Positions 33,575 to 41,867 of a stretch of 64,000 nt of DNA are shown here, one piece after another. The notes beneath the pieces were generated by a model, which saw nothing but the letters and a program-made list of their open reading frames with translations, did not search any database and was not told the origin of the DNA. The stretch spans positions 310,001-374,000 of the forward strand of contig CAVYEG010000001.1 in NCBI GenBank assembly GCA_963767565.1. Direction: 5' to 3'. Positions within the stretch are counted from its first letter, which is position 1. Each line of letters begins with the position of its first letter. The stretch comes from Palsa-504 sp963767565 (GTDB lineage Bacteria; Actinomycetota; Actinomycetes; Streptosporangiales; Streptosporangiaceae). A program made the position numbers and the translations under genes.

Positions 33575-34948
33575 TTAGATCCGTGCCCCGCTGCGGAGAG
33601 CGGGCGCCTCCTCGGCCGTTCCGTCCGTGATCGCCTCGTCCGTGATGGCCCCGTCCGTGATCGCCTCGTCCGTGATGGCCCCGTCCGGTGGCGGTGCGGT
33701 CGCGTGGCTGGCCCGGCGGTCGACCCGGTTCAGGGCGGGCAGGGCCGCGATGCCGCAGATCACGGTGGGCAGGCCGCCGATGACCAGTGACCACCGGGCG
33801 CCGAAGGCCTGCCCGGCCCAGCCGACGATCGGCCCGCCGATGGGCGTCGAGCCCAGCCAGGCCAGCGCCCACAGCGCCATCACCCGGCCGCGCATGGTCG
33901 GCTTGGCCGCGAGCTGCAAGGTGGTCTTGGCCAGGGCGTTGAAGGTGATGCTGCCGTACCCGACGAAGACCATGGCCACCAGTTCCAGGGTCAGGGTCGG
34001 CGCGGCCGCCGCGGCCAGGATGGCGATGCCCCAGCCGATGGCGGCCAGGCACAGGGCGCGGGCCCGGGGCCGGGCCCGCCCGGCCGAGATGAGCCCGCCG
34101 ACCACCGCGCCCGCCCCCATGACCGAGGCCATCACGCCGTAGGTGGCGGCGCCGCCGCCGAAGGCCTGGCTGGCCATCAGCGGCAAGGTGACCTGGAACT
34201 CCCAGGCCAGCGTGCCGATGACCGCGATCATCAGCAGCGGGACGAGCAGTTCGGGCTGCGAGCGTACGTAGCGCAGCCCGTTGCGGACCTGCCGCTTGTT
34301 CCTGGCCACCCGGGCGGCCGGGAACAGCTCACCGCGGCGCATGGCCGCCAGCGAGATCAGCACCGCCGCGAACGACAGCGCGTTGCAGCCGAAGCACCAG
34401 GCCAGCCCGATGGCCGCGGCGATCACCCCGCCCGCCGCGGCGCCGAACACCCGGGCCATGTTCATGGCCACCGAGTTGAGCGTCACCGCGTTGGGCAGGT
34501 CCTCGGCCGAGACCATCTCGGAGATGAAGCTCTGCCGGGCCGGGTTGTCGAAGACGTTCACGAAGCCGAGCGCCAGCGCCAGCAGGTAGATGATCCACAG
34601 CCGGATGCTGTGCGTGGCGATCAGGACGGCGAAGGCCGCGGCCAGCAGCCCCGCCAGCGTCTGGGTGACGTACAGCACCCGCCGCTTGTCCAGCCGGTCC
34701 GCGAACACCCCGCCGATCGGCCCGAACACGAACATCGGCAGGAACCGGGCCGCGGTGGCCAGGCCCAGCTGGGTGCCGCTGTGGGTAACGTCCAGGACCA
34801 GGAACGACTGGGCCACGGTCTGCATCCAGGTTCCGGCCACCGAGATCAGCTGGCCGAAGAAGAACAGCCGGTAGTTGCGGGTCCGCAGCGACGAGATCAT
34901 CTGCCCGGGCCGCAGCCTGAGCCGCCGGGCCGCCATGGGGAGGTGCAC
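33575..34948 (-). CDS. MFS transporter (EntS/DUF894-like exporter)
   Basis: 457 residues with 12 hydrophobic helices: RTRNYRLFFFGQLISVAGTW near the start, the loop GVFADRLDKRRVLYVTQ after helix 2, and NVFDNPARQSFISEMVSAED typical of EntS/DUF894 exporters. The last 40 residues are a hydrophilic tail made of alternating DEAIT and DGAIT units (15-bp repeat, 33624-33683). GTG start at 34948 with AGGA upstream. An ATATATCTCA half-site like that of the MarR operator lies in its promoter region, so it may belong to the same regulon as the LLM operon, as an efflux pump for the inducing compound. Confidence 0.9.
   Translation of the reverse strand: MHLPMAARRLRLRPGQMISSLRTRNYRLFFFGQLISVAGTWMQTVAQSFLVLDVTHSGTQLGLATAARFLPMFVFGPIGGVFADRLDKRRVLYVTQTLAGLLAAAFAVLIATHSIRLWIIYLLALALGFVNVFDNPARQSFISEMVSAEDLPNAVTLNSVAMNMARVFGAAAGGVIAAAIGLAWCFGCNALSFAAVLISLAAMRRGELFPAARVARNKRQVRNGLRYVRSQPELLVPLLMIAVIGTLAWEFQVTLPLMASQAFGGGAATYGVMASVMGAGAVVGGLISAGRARPRARALCLAAIGWGIAILAAAAAPTLTLELVAMVFVGYGSITFNALAKTTLQLAAKPTMRGRVMALWALAWLGSTPIGGPIVGWAGQAFGARWSLVIGGLPTVICGIAALPALNRVDRRASHATAPPPDGAITDEAITDGAITDEAITDGTAEEAPALRSGARI
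33624..33683. repeat. 15-bp tandem repeat, 4 copies, in the MFS tail
   Basis: TCCGTGATCGCCTCG and TCCGTGATGGCCCCG alternate twice, giving a 30-bp higher-order unit. It encodes the DEAIT/DGAIT tail. Confidence 0.9.
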
Positions 34949-34984
34949 GAGTTCCTGTCCGTCAGATTACTTGCTCTTCGGCAA

Positions 34985-34994
34985 ATATATCTCA
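34985..34994. promoter_or_regulatory. MarR half-site ATATATCTCA upstream of the MFS gene
   Basis: Identical to ten bases of the right arm of the palindrome at 30300-30327, 37 bases from the MFS start codon. A matching left arm is not clear; CTCATGAG follows. Confidence 0.45.
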
Positions 34995-35094
34995 TGAGCT
35001 CGGCTAAGGACGCGGCACCAGCTCCTCGTCTCGATCGCCGGCCGGCGGCATGCTGGCGCTCCATTTCTCCTCGATCCGGCCCTGAATTAAGCGG

Positions 35095-35124
35095 TTGGGC
35101 CGCGGCGCAGGCCCGGCCTATACT
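35095..35124 (+). promoter_or_regulatory. Promoter of the leader ORF and alaS-like gene
   Basis: TTGGGC at 35095-35100, 18 bases, TATACT at 35119-35124. The expected start of transcription (7-8 bases after the -10 box) coincides with the ATG at 35132, which would make the small leader frame leaderless. Confidence 0.6.
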
Positions 35125-35131
35125 TGAGGGC

Positions 35132-35194
35132 ATGAGGATCAGCCTGATCTGCGCCGCCGCGCGAGCTATCTGCTCGCCGGTTGCCGCCGCCTGA
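35132..35194 (+). CDS. Leaderless Ala-rich leader peptide (20 aa)
   Basis: The frame encodes MRISLICAAARAICSPVAAA, with seven alanines in twenty residues. It lies 117 bases before an alanyl-tRNA synthetase-like gene and right behind a good -10 box. A ribosome stalled on the GCC/GCG/GCT codons when Ala-tRNA is scarce could alter the downstream hairpin (35271-35305) that covers the synthetase ribosome-binding site. This is an inferred attenuation device; Cys and Ile codons are also present. Confidence 0.5.
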   Translation: MRISLICAAARAICSPVAAA

Positions 35195-35270
35195 CCTCAT
35201 CTCCCTCACCCCGGCGACCGGGAACGGATCGCCGGGCGTGACCTGGCCCTGCCGCCGTCGCCGTACCCGC

Positions 35271-35305
35271 GATCCCTTTCTGGTCTCACGCCTGCAGAAA
35301 GGATC
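35271..35305 (+). promoter_or_regulatory. Hairpin masking the alaS-like ribosome-binding site
   Basis: GATCCCTTTCTG pairs with CAGAAAGGATC (one bulged C), loop of 12 bases. The right arm contains AAAGGA, the Shine-Dalgarno sequence eight bases before the ATG at 35312, so folding would block initiation. Confidence 0.65.
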
Positions 35306-35311
35306 CGCGTC

Positions 35312-36475
35312 ATGGACGTGACCCAGACCATCCGTACCTTCCTCGACTTCTTCACTGAACGCGGCCATCAGGTGCTGCCGGGCAGCTCGCTGGTGCCGCC
35401 CGGCGGCGGCCCGGTGCTGTTCACCACGGCGGGCATGCACCCGCTGATCCCCTACCTGGAGGGCCTGCCGCATCCGCAGGGCCGGCGGCTGGCCGGCGTG
35501 CAGCGCTGCCTGCGCACCACCGACCTGGACGAGGTCGGGGACTACCGCCACCTGACCACCTTCCAGATGCTCGGCTCCTGGTCGCTGGGCGACTACGACG
35601 GACCGCAGAGCCTGCGCTGGGGCTACCAGCTGACCACCGAAGGGTTCGGCCTGCGCCCGGACCGCCTGCACGCCACCGTGTTCGGCGGTGATGACCAGGT
35701 CGGCCGCGATACCGGGGCGGAGCGCACCTGGTCCGAGCTCGGCGTGCCGGTCGAGCTGACCACGGCAGACAACTGGTGGTCCAACGGCCCGACCGGTCCC
35801 TGCGGCCCGGACTCGGAGCTGTTCGTCTGGGCCGGCGACGGGCCGCCGCAGGGCACTCCGGTCACCGACGAGCGCTGGATGGAGCTGTGGAACCACGTCA
35901 TGCTGAGGTACCGGCGGCACTCCGGCGGCCGCCTGGAGCCGCTGCCGCAGCGCAGCGTGGACACCGGCATGGGCCTGGAGCGGCTGCTGATGGTTTTGCA
36001 GGGCCGGCCCTCGGTGTTCGACTGTGACGTCTTCCGGCCCTGGATGAGCGTGCTGCCCGGCCTGTGGCCGCTGGACCAGCACTCGATGCGCCTGGTCACC
36101 GACCACCTGCGGTCCGCCGTGGCGGTCATCGGCGATGGCGTCCGGCCGTCCAACACCGGCCGCGGTTACGTATTGCGGCGGCTGCTGCGCCGCGCGCTGG
36201 CCGTCCTCTGGCGGGATGACAGCACCAGGACGCTGACCGATCTCCCGCTCACCCTGGTCGAGCACACCCTGGACCAGTTCGGCCAGGACGCGAGCCCGGA
36301 GCCCATCCTCCGGGTGGTCGCGGACGAGCAGTGGCGGTTCGCCGACCTGCTGACCCGCGGGCGCAAGGTGCTGACCCAGTTCGGCCCGGATCACCAGCTG
36401 ACCGCGGCGGACCTGGCCTACCTGCACGAGACGCACGGCCTGCCGCCCGAGCTGGTCAGCGAGCTGCTGTCCTAG
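35312..36475 (+). CDS. Compact alanyl-tRNA synthetase-like protein lacking the editing half
   Basis: 387 residues, against about 880 for normal AlaRS. The class II aminoacylation core is present: FLDFFTERGHQVLPGSSLVP (motif 1 side), PVLFTTAGMHPLIPYLEG, TTFQMLGSWSLGDYD (motif 2 region), NGPTGPCGPDSELF and the motif 3 helix RSVDTGMGLERLLMVLQG. The tRNA-recognition helices follow, with VRPSNTGRGYVLRRLLRRAL. The editing domain with its HxxxH/CxxxH zinc site and the C-Ala domain are missing; the protein ends naturally with a stop. It may charge tRNA without proofreading, act as a resistant duplicate, or transfer alanine to another molecule. The 3' end overlaps the convergent LLM gene by 20 bp. Confidence 0.88.
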   Translation: MDVTQTIRTFLDFFTERGHQVLPGSSLVPPGGGPVLFTTAGMHPLIPYLEGLPHPQGRRLAGVQRCLRTTDLDEVGDYRHLTTFQMLGSWSLGDYDGPQSLRWGYQLTTEGFGLRPDRLHATVFGGDDQVGRDTGAERTWSELGVPVELTTADNWWSNGPTGPCGPDSELFVWAGDGPPQGTPVTDERWMELWNHVMLRYRRHSGGRLEPLPQRSVDTGMGLERLLMVLQGRPSVFDCDVFRPWMSVLPGLWPLDQHSMRLVTDHLRSAVAVIGDGVRPSNTGRGYVLRRLLRRALAVLWRDDSTRTLTDLPLTLVEHTLDQFGQDASPEPILRVVADEQWRFADLLTRGRKVLTQFGPDHQLTAADLAYLHETHGLPPELVSELLS

Positions 36476-37511
36476 GCTCCAGGCCGCGGACCAGGTCGAT
36501 GGCCCGGCCCAGATTGTCCAGGCGGCCCGCCAGGGTGTCCCCGGCCGGGTACAGGCGCACGGTGTCGACCCCGGCGTCCCGCCAGGCCCGCAGCCGGTCG
36601 CGCACCATGTCCTCGGTGCCGATCAGCGTGGTGGCCAGCACCATCTCGTCGGTGACCAGGCCGGCCGCCCCGTCGCGATCGCCGGCCTGCCAGCGCTCGC
36701 GCACCGCCGCCGCGACCTCGGCCCAGCCCTGGCGGCTGTAGGCGTCGTTGTAGAAGTTGCTGCTGGCCGAGCCCATCCCGCCCAGCGAGAAGGCCAGTTC
36801 CTGCTTCCGGCTGGCCAGCACGCCGGCCAGGTCGGCCTCGCCGACCAGGTTGACCTCGGCGCCCTGGCAGATGTCCAGGTCGGCCCGGGTCCGGCCGGCC
36901 CGGGCCAGCCCGGCGTCGAGGTGGCGGAAGTAGGCGTCGGCGCCCTCGGGCACGAAGCTGGTGCCGAGCCAGCCGTCGGCCATCTCGCCGGTCAGCTCCA
37001 GCATCCGCGGCGACAGCGTGGCCAGGTAGACCGGCACGCCGACCGGCGGCAGGCTGACCCGCATCGGCCGGGCCTCGCCGCCGGGCCACGGGATGCGGTA
37101 CTGGCTCCCGGCGAAGGACAGCTTCTCGCCGGTGAAAACGCTCCGCACGATCTGCACGGTCTCGCGCATCCGGGCCAGCGGATGGGCGAACGGTACGCCG
37201 TGCAGGCCCTCCACGACCTGCGGCCCGGATACGCCCAGCCCGAGCAGGAACCGGCCGCCGGACAGGTGAGCCAGGGTCATCGCGGTCTGCGCGATGAGGA
37301 CCGGCGACCGGGTGCCGACCTGGATGATCCCCGAGCCGAGCAGCATGGTGCCGGTCCGGGCCGCCAGGTACCCGAGCAGCGAGGGCGCGTCGCTGCCCCA
37401 CGCCTCGGCGACCCAGCAGATGTCCAGGCCGAGTTTCTCGGCCTCGGTGACGAACCCGGTGAGCTCCGCCCAGTCCCCGGCCGAGCCCTCGACGGTCGTC
37501 GCGGTCCGCAT
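36456..37511 (-). CDS. F420-type LLM oxidoreductase
   Basis: 351 residues: LGLDICWVAEAWGSDAPSLL, LGSGIIQVGTRSPVLIAQTA, LSGGRFLLGLGVSGPQVVEG, PVYLATLSPRMLELTGEMAD and DTVRLYPAGDTL. These are the hallmarks of the LLM subgroup that uses F420 (MmcI/FGD-like) rather than FMN. The ATG overlaps the stop of the SRPBCC gene by one base (TGATG), so the two are coupled. With F420 synthesis genes in the window the cofactor assignment is reasonable, but it rests on family resemblance. Confidence 0.85.
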   Translation of the reverse strand: MRTATTVEGSAGDWAELTGFVTEAEKLGLDICWVAEAWGSDAPSLLGYLAARTGTMLLGSGIIQVGTRSPVLIAQTAMTLAHLSGGRFLLGLGVSGPQVVEGLHGVPFAHPLARMRETVQIVRSVFTGEKLSFAGSQYRIPWPGGEARPMRVSLPPVGVPVYLATLSPRMLELTGEMADGWLGTSFVPEGADAYFRHLDAGLARAGRTRADLDICQGAEVNLVGEADLAGVLASRKQELAFSLGGMGSASSNFYNDAYSRQGWAEVAAAVRERWQAGDRDGAAGLVTDEMVLATTLIGTEDMVRDRLRAWRDAGVDTVRLYPAGDTLAGRLDNLGRAIDLVRGLEPRTAAR

Positions 37512-38023
37512 CAGGGCGCGGCCTCGGCCATCTCCTTGATCGTGGCCAGGTTGTGCCTGAAGCCGGTTTCCCATTCGCGGAGCCGCACGAAGACGATCTT
37601 CTGCTCCTTGTCCGGCATCGCGTCGATGGCCAGGCTCAGGCCGGACCGGCCCGGCCCCAGCTGGGCCCACTGCTCGAGCAGCGTGCCCGTCCTGGCCGGC
37701 GTCAGCGTGAACCGCCAGGTCGCCCATTGATGGCCGGCCTCGCCCACCGCCCAGCTGAACCGCCGCGGCGCGTCGTACTCGGTGATGACGCTGACCGTCT
37801 CCCACTGCCCCAGGTACTGGTTGGCGTTGCGGCCCCGGAACCGGTGCCCGACGGCCGGGCTGCTGACCTCGTCCAGCCACTCCACCTCGCGCAGCTCGTC
37901 GCTCAGCCGCGGCATCAGGAAGATGTCGCTCACCAGGCGCCACACCCGCTCCGGCGGAGCCTCGATGTGGGCCTGCACCGCCACGGTGGGGTGGTCCGCG
38001 TAAACCTGTCCCGTCCATTCCAT
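37511..38023 (-). CDS. SRPBCC (START-like) family protein
   Basis: 170 residues: VAVQAHIEAPPERVWRLVSD, LREVEWLDEVSSPAVGHRFR, WETVSVITEYDAPRRFSWAV, WRFTLTPARTGTLLEQWAQL. This is the helix-grip fold of polyketide cyclase/CoxG-like proteins, which bind hydrophobic ligands. It is the first gene of a two-gene operon with the F420-type LLM enzyme and could deliver or shape that enzyme's substrate. Twin palindromes (38140-38191) lie in front. Confidence 0.85.
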   Translation of the reverse strand: MEWTGQVYADHPTVAVQAHIEAPPERVWRLVSDIFLMPRLSDELREVEWLDEVSSPAVGHRFRGRNANQYLGQWETVSVITEYDAPRRFSWAVGEAGHQWATWRFTLTPARTGTLLEQWAQLGPGRSGLSLAIDAMPDKEQKIVFVRLREWETGFRHNLATIKEMAEAAP

Positions 38024-38139
38024 GACGACCAGCTTCGGTTCGCCCGCCGCCGCGGTCAAGCCAGCCCCCAGATCCCGGCCTGACGCGCTACGAGCCCGGG
38101 TTCCTGTCGTCAGCCTGCGTCCCGTCCTGGTCGCAAACA

Positions 38140-38161
38140 ACACCGATGGACCATCGCGGTG
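38140..38161. promoter_or_regulatory. Operator palindrome, copy 1, before the SRPBCC-LLM operon
   Basis: ACACCGATGG-A-CCATCG(C)GGTG, the same site as copy 2 with one inserted base in the right arm. Centre at 38150. Confidence 0.7.
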
Positions 38162-38170
38162 GCTATAACG

Positions 38171-38191
38171 ACACCGATGGTCCATCGGTGT
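38171..38191. promoter_or_regulatory. Operator palindrome, copy 2, perfect 21 bp
   Basis: ACACCGATGG-T-CCATCGGTGT with perfect arms. Its centre is 31 bp from that of copy 1, about three helical turns, so both sites face the same side of the DNA. A TetR-type repressor is the most likely binder, but none is adjacent. Confidence 0.78.
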
Positions 38192-38222
38192 TCCTGGATC
38201 CGGGTCGGCCCAGCGAGATCGG

Positions 38223-38582
38223 TCAGGTCCTGGCGTAGTTGCTGGCGCCGTACCAGTCGACGACCACCACTGGCTCGTCGCCCACGACCCAGGCGTCGTG
38301 GCCCTGCGGCAGGGCGGTCACGTCGCCCGGCCGGGCGTCGAACTCCGAGCCGTCGGCCATGACCACGTGCAGGGTGCCCTGCACGTGGTACTGGAAGTGC
38401 GGCGCCTCGCACAGCTCGGTGCCGGCCAGCGGCTTGACGTGATCCGACCAGCGCCAGCCGGGCTGCAGGGTGAGCCGGCCGATCTCGGCGCCGCCGATCT
38501 GCAGCAGGTCCAGGGCGCCGCGCTCGAAACCGCGGGTCTCGTCGGGGGCGGCAAAGCTCTTCTGCTCGGCGGTAGCGGTCAT
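38223..38582 (-). CDS. Cupin-domain protein
   Basis: 119 residues: IGRLTLQPGWRWSDHVKPLA, PHFQYHVQGTLHVVMADGSE, PGDVTALPQGHDAWVVGDEP. The two cupin motifs are recognisable, with histidines in the first (HFQYHVQG) and GHDAW in the second. It may bind a metal and a small ligand. It is divergent from the SARP gene, with the 11-bp-period direct repeat (38647-38669) in the gap, so it is a probable SARP target. Confidence 0.85.
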   Translation of the reverse strand: MTATAEQKSFAAPDETRGFERGALDLLQIGGAEIGRLTLQPGWRWSDHVKPLAGTELCEAPHFQYHVQGTLHVVMADGSEFDARPGDVTALPQGHDAWVVGDEPVVVVDWYGASNYART

Positions 38583-38646
38583 GGGATGTCTCCTCTAACT
38601 GTGATAGCCATTCGGCAGGTACAGCTCCCAGCCTGGTCAAGACCGG

Positions 38647-38669
38647 TTGCAGCTGCCTTGCAGCGGACC
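38647..38669. promoter_or_regulatory. SARP-type direct repeat, site 1
   Basis: TTGCAGC-TGCC-TTGCAGC-GGACC: two identical heptamers at 11-bp period, as expected for a SARP protein, in the gap between the cupin gene and the SARP gene. The same arrangement occurs at 44084-44106. Confidence 0.72.
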
Positions 38670-38711
38670 AGGGCATGGCGGCCCAGGTCCGGCTGCGGTT
38701 TGATTACCTGC

Positions 38712-41700
38712 ATGAAGTCGCTCGCGATCCGCGTGCTCAGCGACTTCGGCGTGGACGGGATCGACCCGCAGGCGCTGGGCAGCCGCAAGGGCCGGATGGC
38801 GCTGTGCGTGCTGGCGCTGGCCGAAGGCCAGGCGGTTCCGGCCGACGTGCTGGTCGACACGCTGTGGGGTGACACCCCGCCCGCCCGGCCCGAGGACCAG
38901 CTGGCGGTGCTGATGAGCCGGCTCCGCTCGGTCCTGGGCCGGGAGCGGATCTCCCATCGTGACCGCGGCTACCTGCTGACCTGCGACTGGCTGGACGCCT
39001 CGGAACTGGCCGCGCTTACCGGGGAGATGGAACGCCGCCAGCGGGCGGGGAACGTGCTGGGCGCGGCGGCCGCCGCCCGGGTCGCGCTGTCCCTGCTGCG
39101 CGATTACGGGCCCCCCGCCGTCCCGGGGGAGTGGGCGCAGCTCAGGCTGGCCGAACTGGACCGCCGGTCCGGCCGGGCCCGGCGGCTGGCCGCCGCGGCC
39201 CTGTTCGAGGCCGGGGACTGGATGGCGGCCGTTGACGCCGCCCTCGCCGCGGTGGACTCCGACGGCTACGACGAGGCCTCGCTGCGGATCCTGCTGCGTG
39301 CCTACGTCGCGGGCGGCCGGGTGGCCGCCGCCCTGGCCGCCTACGCCCAGGCGCGGGACCGGCTGGCCAGCGACCTGGGCACCGATCCGTCGCCCGAGAC
39401 GATCGCCCTGTACACCGCCATCTTGCGCGGCGAGCTGCCCGCGCCGCCGCCGGTGCCCGACCGGGCCGCGACCGGGCTGGTCGGCCGCGACGAGGAACTG
39501 GCCTACCTGGACACGATGGCCCTGCGCACCCGTGACGGCGGCACCGAGATCGTCGTCGTCGACGGCGAGGCCGGCATCGGGAAGACCGCCTTGCTGCGCG
39601 CCTGGGCGGCCCAGCGGACCGCGGCGGGTGACATCGTGCTGCTGGCCTCCTGCGGCCAGCTGGACCGGGCCATGCCGCTTGACGCGCTGCTCAGTTCGCT
39701 CGCCGCCCTGCTGCGGCGGCTCGGTCCCGGCGCGGCCGCGGACCTGCTCGGCCCGGACGCGCCGACCCTGTCGCCCCTGCTCGGCCCGCTGGCCGAGCCA
39801 AGACCAACCCAGCGGCCGGAGCCGATCCTGGCCGACGGCATGCTCGGCCCGGCGGTCCTGTACGCGGCGCTGGTCCGGGTCCTCGGCCGCCTGGCCAGGC
39901 GGGGCCCACTGGTCCTGCTGATCGATGACGCGCACCTGGCCGGGCGGGCCCTGGCCAACTGGCTGAGCTTCGCGGGGCGGGAGAACCTCCCGGCGACGGT
40001 CGCCGCGGCGGTCAGGTCGGGCGAGGGACCGCCGTTGCCGGCCACCTCCTTCGTGCATCTGGACCTGCTCGGGCGCGAGGCCGCCGAGCAGCTCGTCGGG
40101 CCGGCCCGGGCCCGGGAGCTGTACGAGCGGTCCAAGGGCCACCCGCTGTTCCTCACCGAACTAGCCCGCCACGGCGCTCGCGCCGAGCTGCCCGCCTCGC
40201 TGGTCGAATCGGTGTCCGCGCGCTGTGACGAGCTGGGCCCGGCCGGAGCCTTGCTCCGCGCGGCCGCGGTGATCGGCCCGGAGCTGGACATCGAGCTGCT
40301 CGCCGCCCTGCTCGGCCGGCCCGCGGTCGACCTGCTCGACGACGCCGAACGGGCCGCGGGCCAGCAATTGCTGGTCACCGACGGCGGGGCGTTCTGGTTC
40401 CGGCACGAGCTGGTGCGCGAGGCGCTGGCCGCCAGCGCCACGCCCAGCCGGGCCGCGCTGCTGCACCGCCAGGCCGGCCGGGTACTGGCCCGGCAGCCGC
40501 ACGCCGACCCGGCCATGGTGGCCCATCACGCCCGCCTGGGCGGCGACCTGGCGCTGGCCTCCCGGTCGCTGCGCACCGCCGCCGTCAGCGCCGCCGAGCG
40601 CTTCGACCACGCGGCCGCCGAAGCCCTGCTCGACGACGCGCTGACCCTGAACCCCGACCAGGAGGGGTGGCTCGAGCGGGCCCGGGTCCGGACCCGCCGG
40701 GGTCGTTACGCCGAGGCGCTGCGGGACGTGGAGCGGGCCGCGGCCGCGGGCGCGGCCGCCCTGGAGGTCGGCGCCTGGGCTTGCTACTTCGACCGGCGGT
40801 TCGCCCAGGCCGCCCAGTTCGCCGCGGACGGCGCGCTGGCCGCGGCCGATCCCGTCATCAAGTCCCGCTGCCTGGCCGTCGGCGGCCGGACCCGGCACGC
40901 GGCCGGTGACCTGGGCCGGGCCGAGCTGCTGCTCGGCGAGGCCTTCTCGCTGGCCGAGGGGCCCGACCGGGTGACCGCCGCGGCCTGGCTCGGCGTGCTG
41001 CGCGCCCACCAGAGCAAGACCGAAGAAGCCCTGGACCTGCTGCGCCCGGCGGCCCGGGCCGCCGAAGGGGTGGCGCATACCGCCGCCACCTTGCACGCGC
41101 TGCTGTTCACCGGGCACGCGCACGCCCTGGCCGGCCGGCCAGGACCCGCCCTGGACGCCTTCGCCCGCTACACCGCCGAGGTCGACCGCCGCCAGGTGCC
41201 GCGGTTCGGCGGCCGGGCGGTGAACTTCGCCGGCTGGGTCCTGCGCAACCTCGGTGCGGTCGAAAACGCCCGTGATCACCATCTCCAGGCGCTGGAGCTG
41301 GGACGGAGCCAGGGCACGGCGGAGGTCACCATCGCCGCGCTGGAAGACCTGGCCGAACAAGCCGTGGAGGCCGCCGATCCGGACGCCGCCCGGGCCCGGC
41401 TGGCCGAGGCGCAGGCCCTGCTGACCGGCGACCTGGTCTTCGGCTGGCGGCTCGAGCTCAAGCATCAGCTGATCACCGCCCGGCTGGCCCTGCTCCGGGG
41501 CGACCCAGAATCCGCCCTGGCCGCGGCCGCCGATCTCCAGGCCCGCGCCGCCGCCCTCGGCGTGCCGCGCTACGACAGCGTGGCCCGCGTCCTGGCGCAC
41601 CGCGCCCGCCGGGCTCTCGGCCTGCCCGCCGACCCCGAGACGGTCGCCGCATCCCTCGGCCTGGTCACCAGGTCAGTCGCGATCGAGGCCTGGTGGTGGG

Positions 41701-41855
41701 CCGGCGAGACGGCCGCCGACTTCGGGATCTCCGGCTGGCTGGACGACGCCGCCGACCAGGCCGAGCGGCTGGCCCGTCAGGCCGGCGACCACGGCGACGT
41801 GCTGCGCCGGACGGCCGGCCAGCGCCTGAACGCGTGGCGAGCCCGGATCGGATAA
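38712..41855 (+). CDS. AfsR/SARP-type regulator with ATPase and TPR region
   Basis: 1047 residues. The N-terminal OmpR-like winged helix (LAIRVLSDFGVDGIDPQALG, PADVLVDTLWGDTPPARPED, LRSVLGRERISHRDRGYLLT) is followed by a bacterial transcriptional activation domain (to about 245, AYAQARDRLASDLGTDPSPE). The AAA-type ATPase has the Walker A DGEAGIGKTALLRAW and Walker B LVLLIDDAH. A long helical TPR-like C-terminus follows. This is the large AfsR-like form of SARP activators, which switch on nearby metabolic genes by binding direct repeats with 11-bp period. Two such repeats exist: before this gene and before the operon starting at 44039. ATG at 38712. Confidence 0.92.
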   Translation: MKSLAIRVLSDFGVDGIDPQALGSRKGRMALCVLALAEGQAVPADVLVDTLWGDTPPARPEDQLAVLMSRLRSVLGRERISHRDRGYLLTCDWLDASELAALTGEMERRQRAGNVLGAAAAARVALSLLRDYGPPAVPGEWAQLRLAELDRRSGRARRLAAAALFEAGDWMAAVDAALAAVDSDGYDEASLRILLRAYVAGGRVAAALAAYAQARDRLASDLGTDPSPETIALYTAILRGELPAPPPVPDRAATGLVGRDEELAYLDTMALRTRDGGTEIVVVDGEAGIGKTALLRAWAAQRTAAGDIVLLASCGQLDRAMPLDALLSSLAALLRRLGPGAAADLLGPDAPTLSPLLGPLAEPRPTQRPEPILADGMLGPAVLYAALVRVLGRLARRGPLVLLIDDAHLAGRALANWLSFAGRENLPATVAAAVRSGEGPPLPATSFVHLDLLGREAAEQLVGPARARELYERSKGHPLFLTELARHGARAELPASLVESVSARCDELGPAGALLRAAAVIGPELDIELLAALLGRPAVDLLDDAERAAGQQLLVTDGGAFWFRHELVREALAASATPSRAALLHRQAGRVLARQPHADPAMVAHHARLGGDLALASRSLRTAAVSAAERFDHAAAEALLDDALTLNPDQEGWLERARVRTRRGRYAEALRDVERAAAAGAAALEVGAWACYFDRRFAQAAQFAADGALAAADPVIKSRCLAVGGRTRHAAGDLGRAELLLGEAFSLAEGPDRVTAAAWLGVLRAHQSKTEEALDLLRPAARAAEGVAHTAATLHALLFTGHAHALAGRPGPALDAFARYTAEVDRRQVPRFGGRAVNFAGWVLRNLGAVENARDHHLQALELGRSQGTAEVTIAALEDLAEQAVEAADPDAARARLAEAQALLTGDLVFGWRLELKHQLITARLALLRGDPESALAAAADLQARAAALGVPRYDSVARVLAHRARRALGLPADPETVAASLGLVTRSVAIEAWWWAGETAADFGISGWLDDAADQAERLARQAGDHGDVLRRTAGQRLNAWRARIG

Positions 41856-41867
41856 CGGCGCCCGAGC

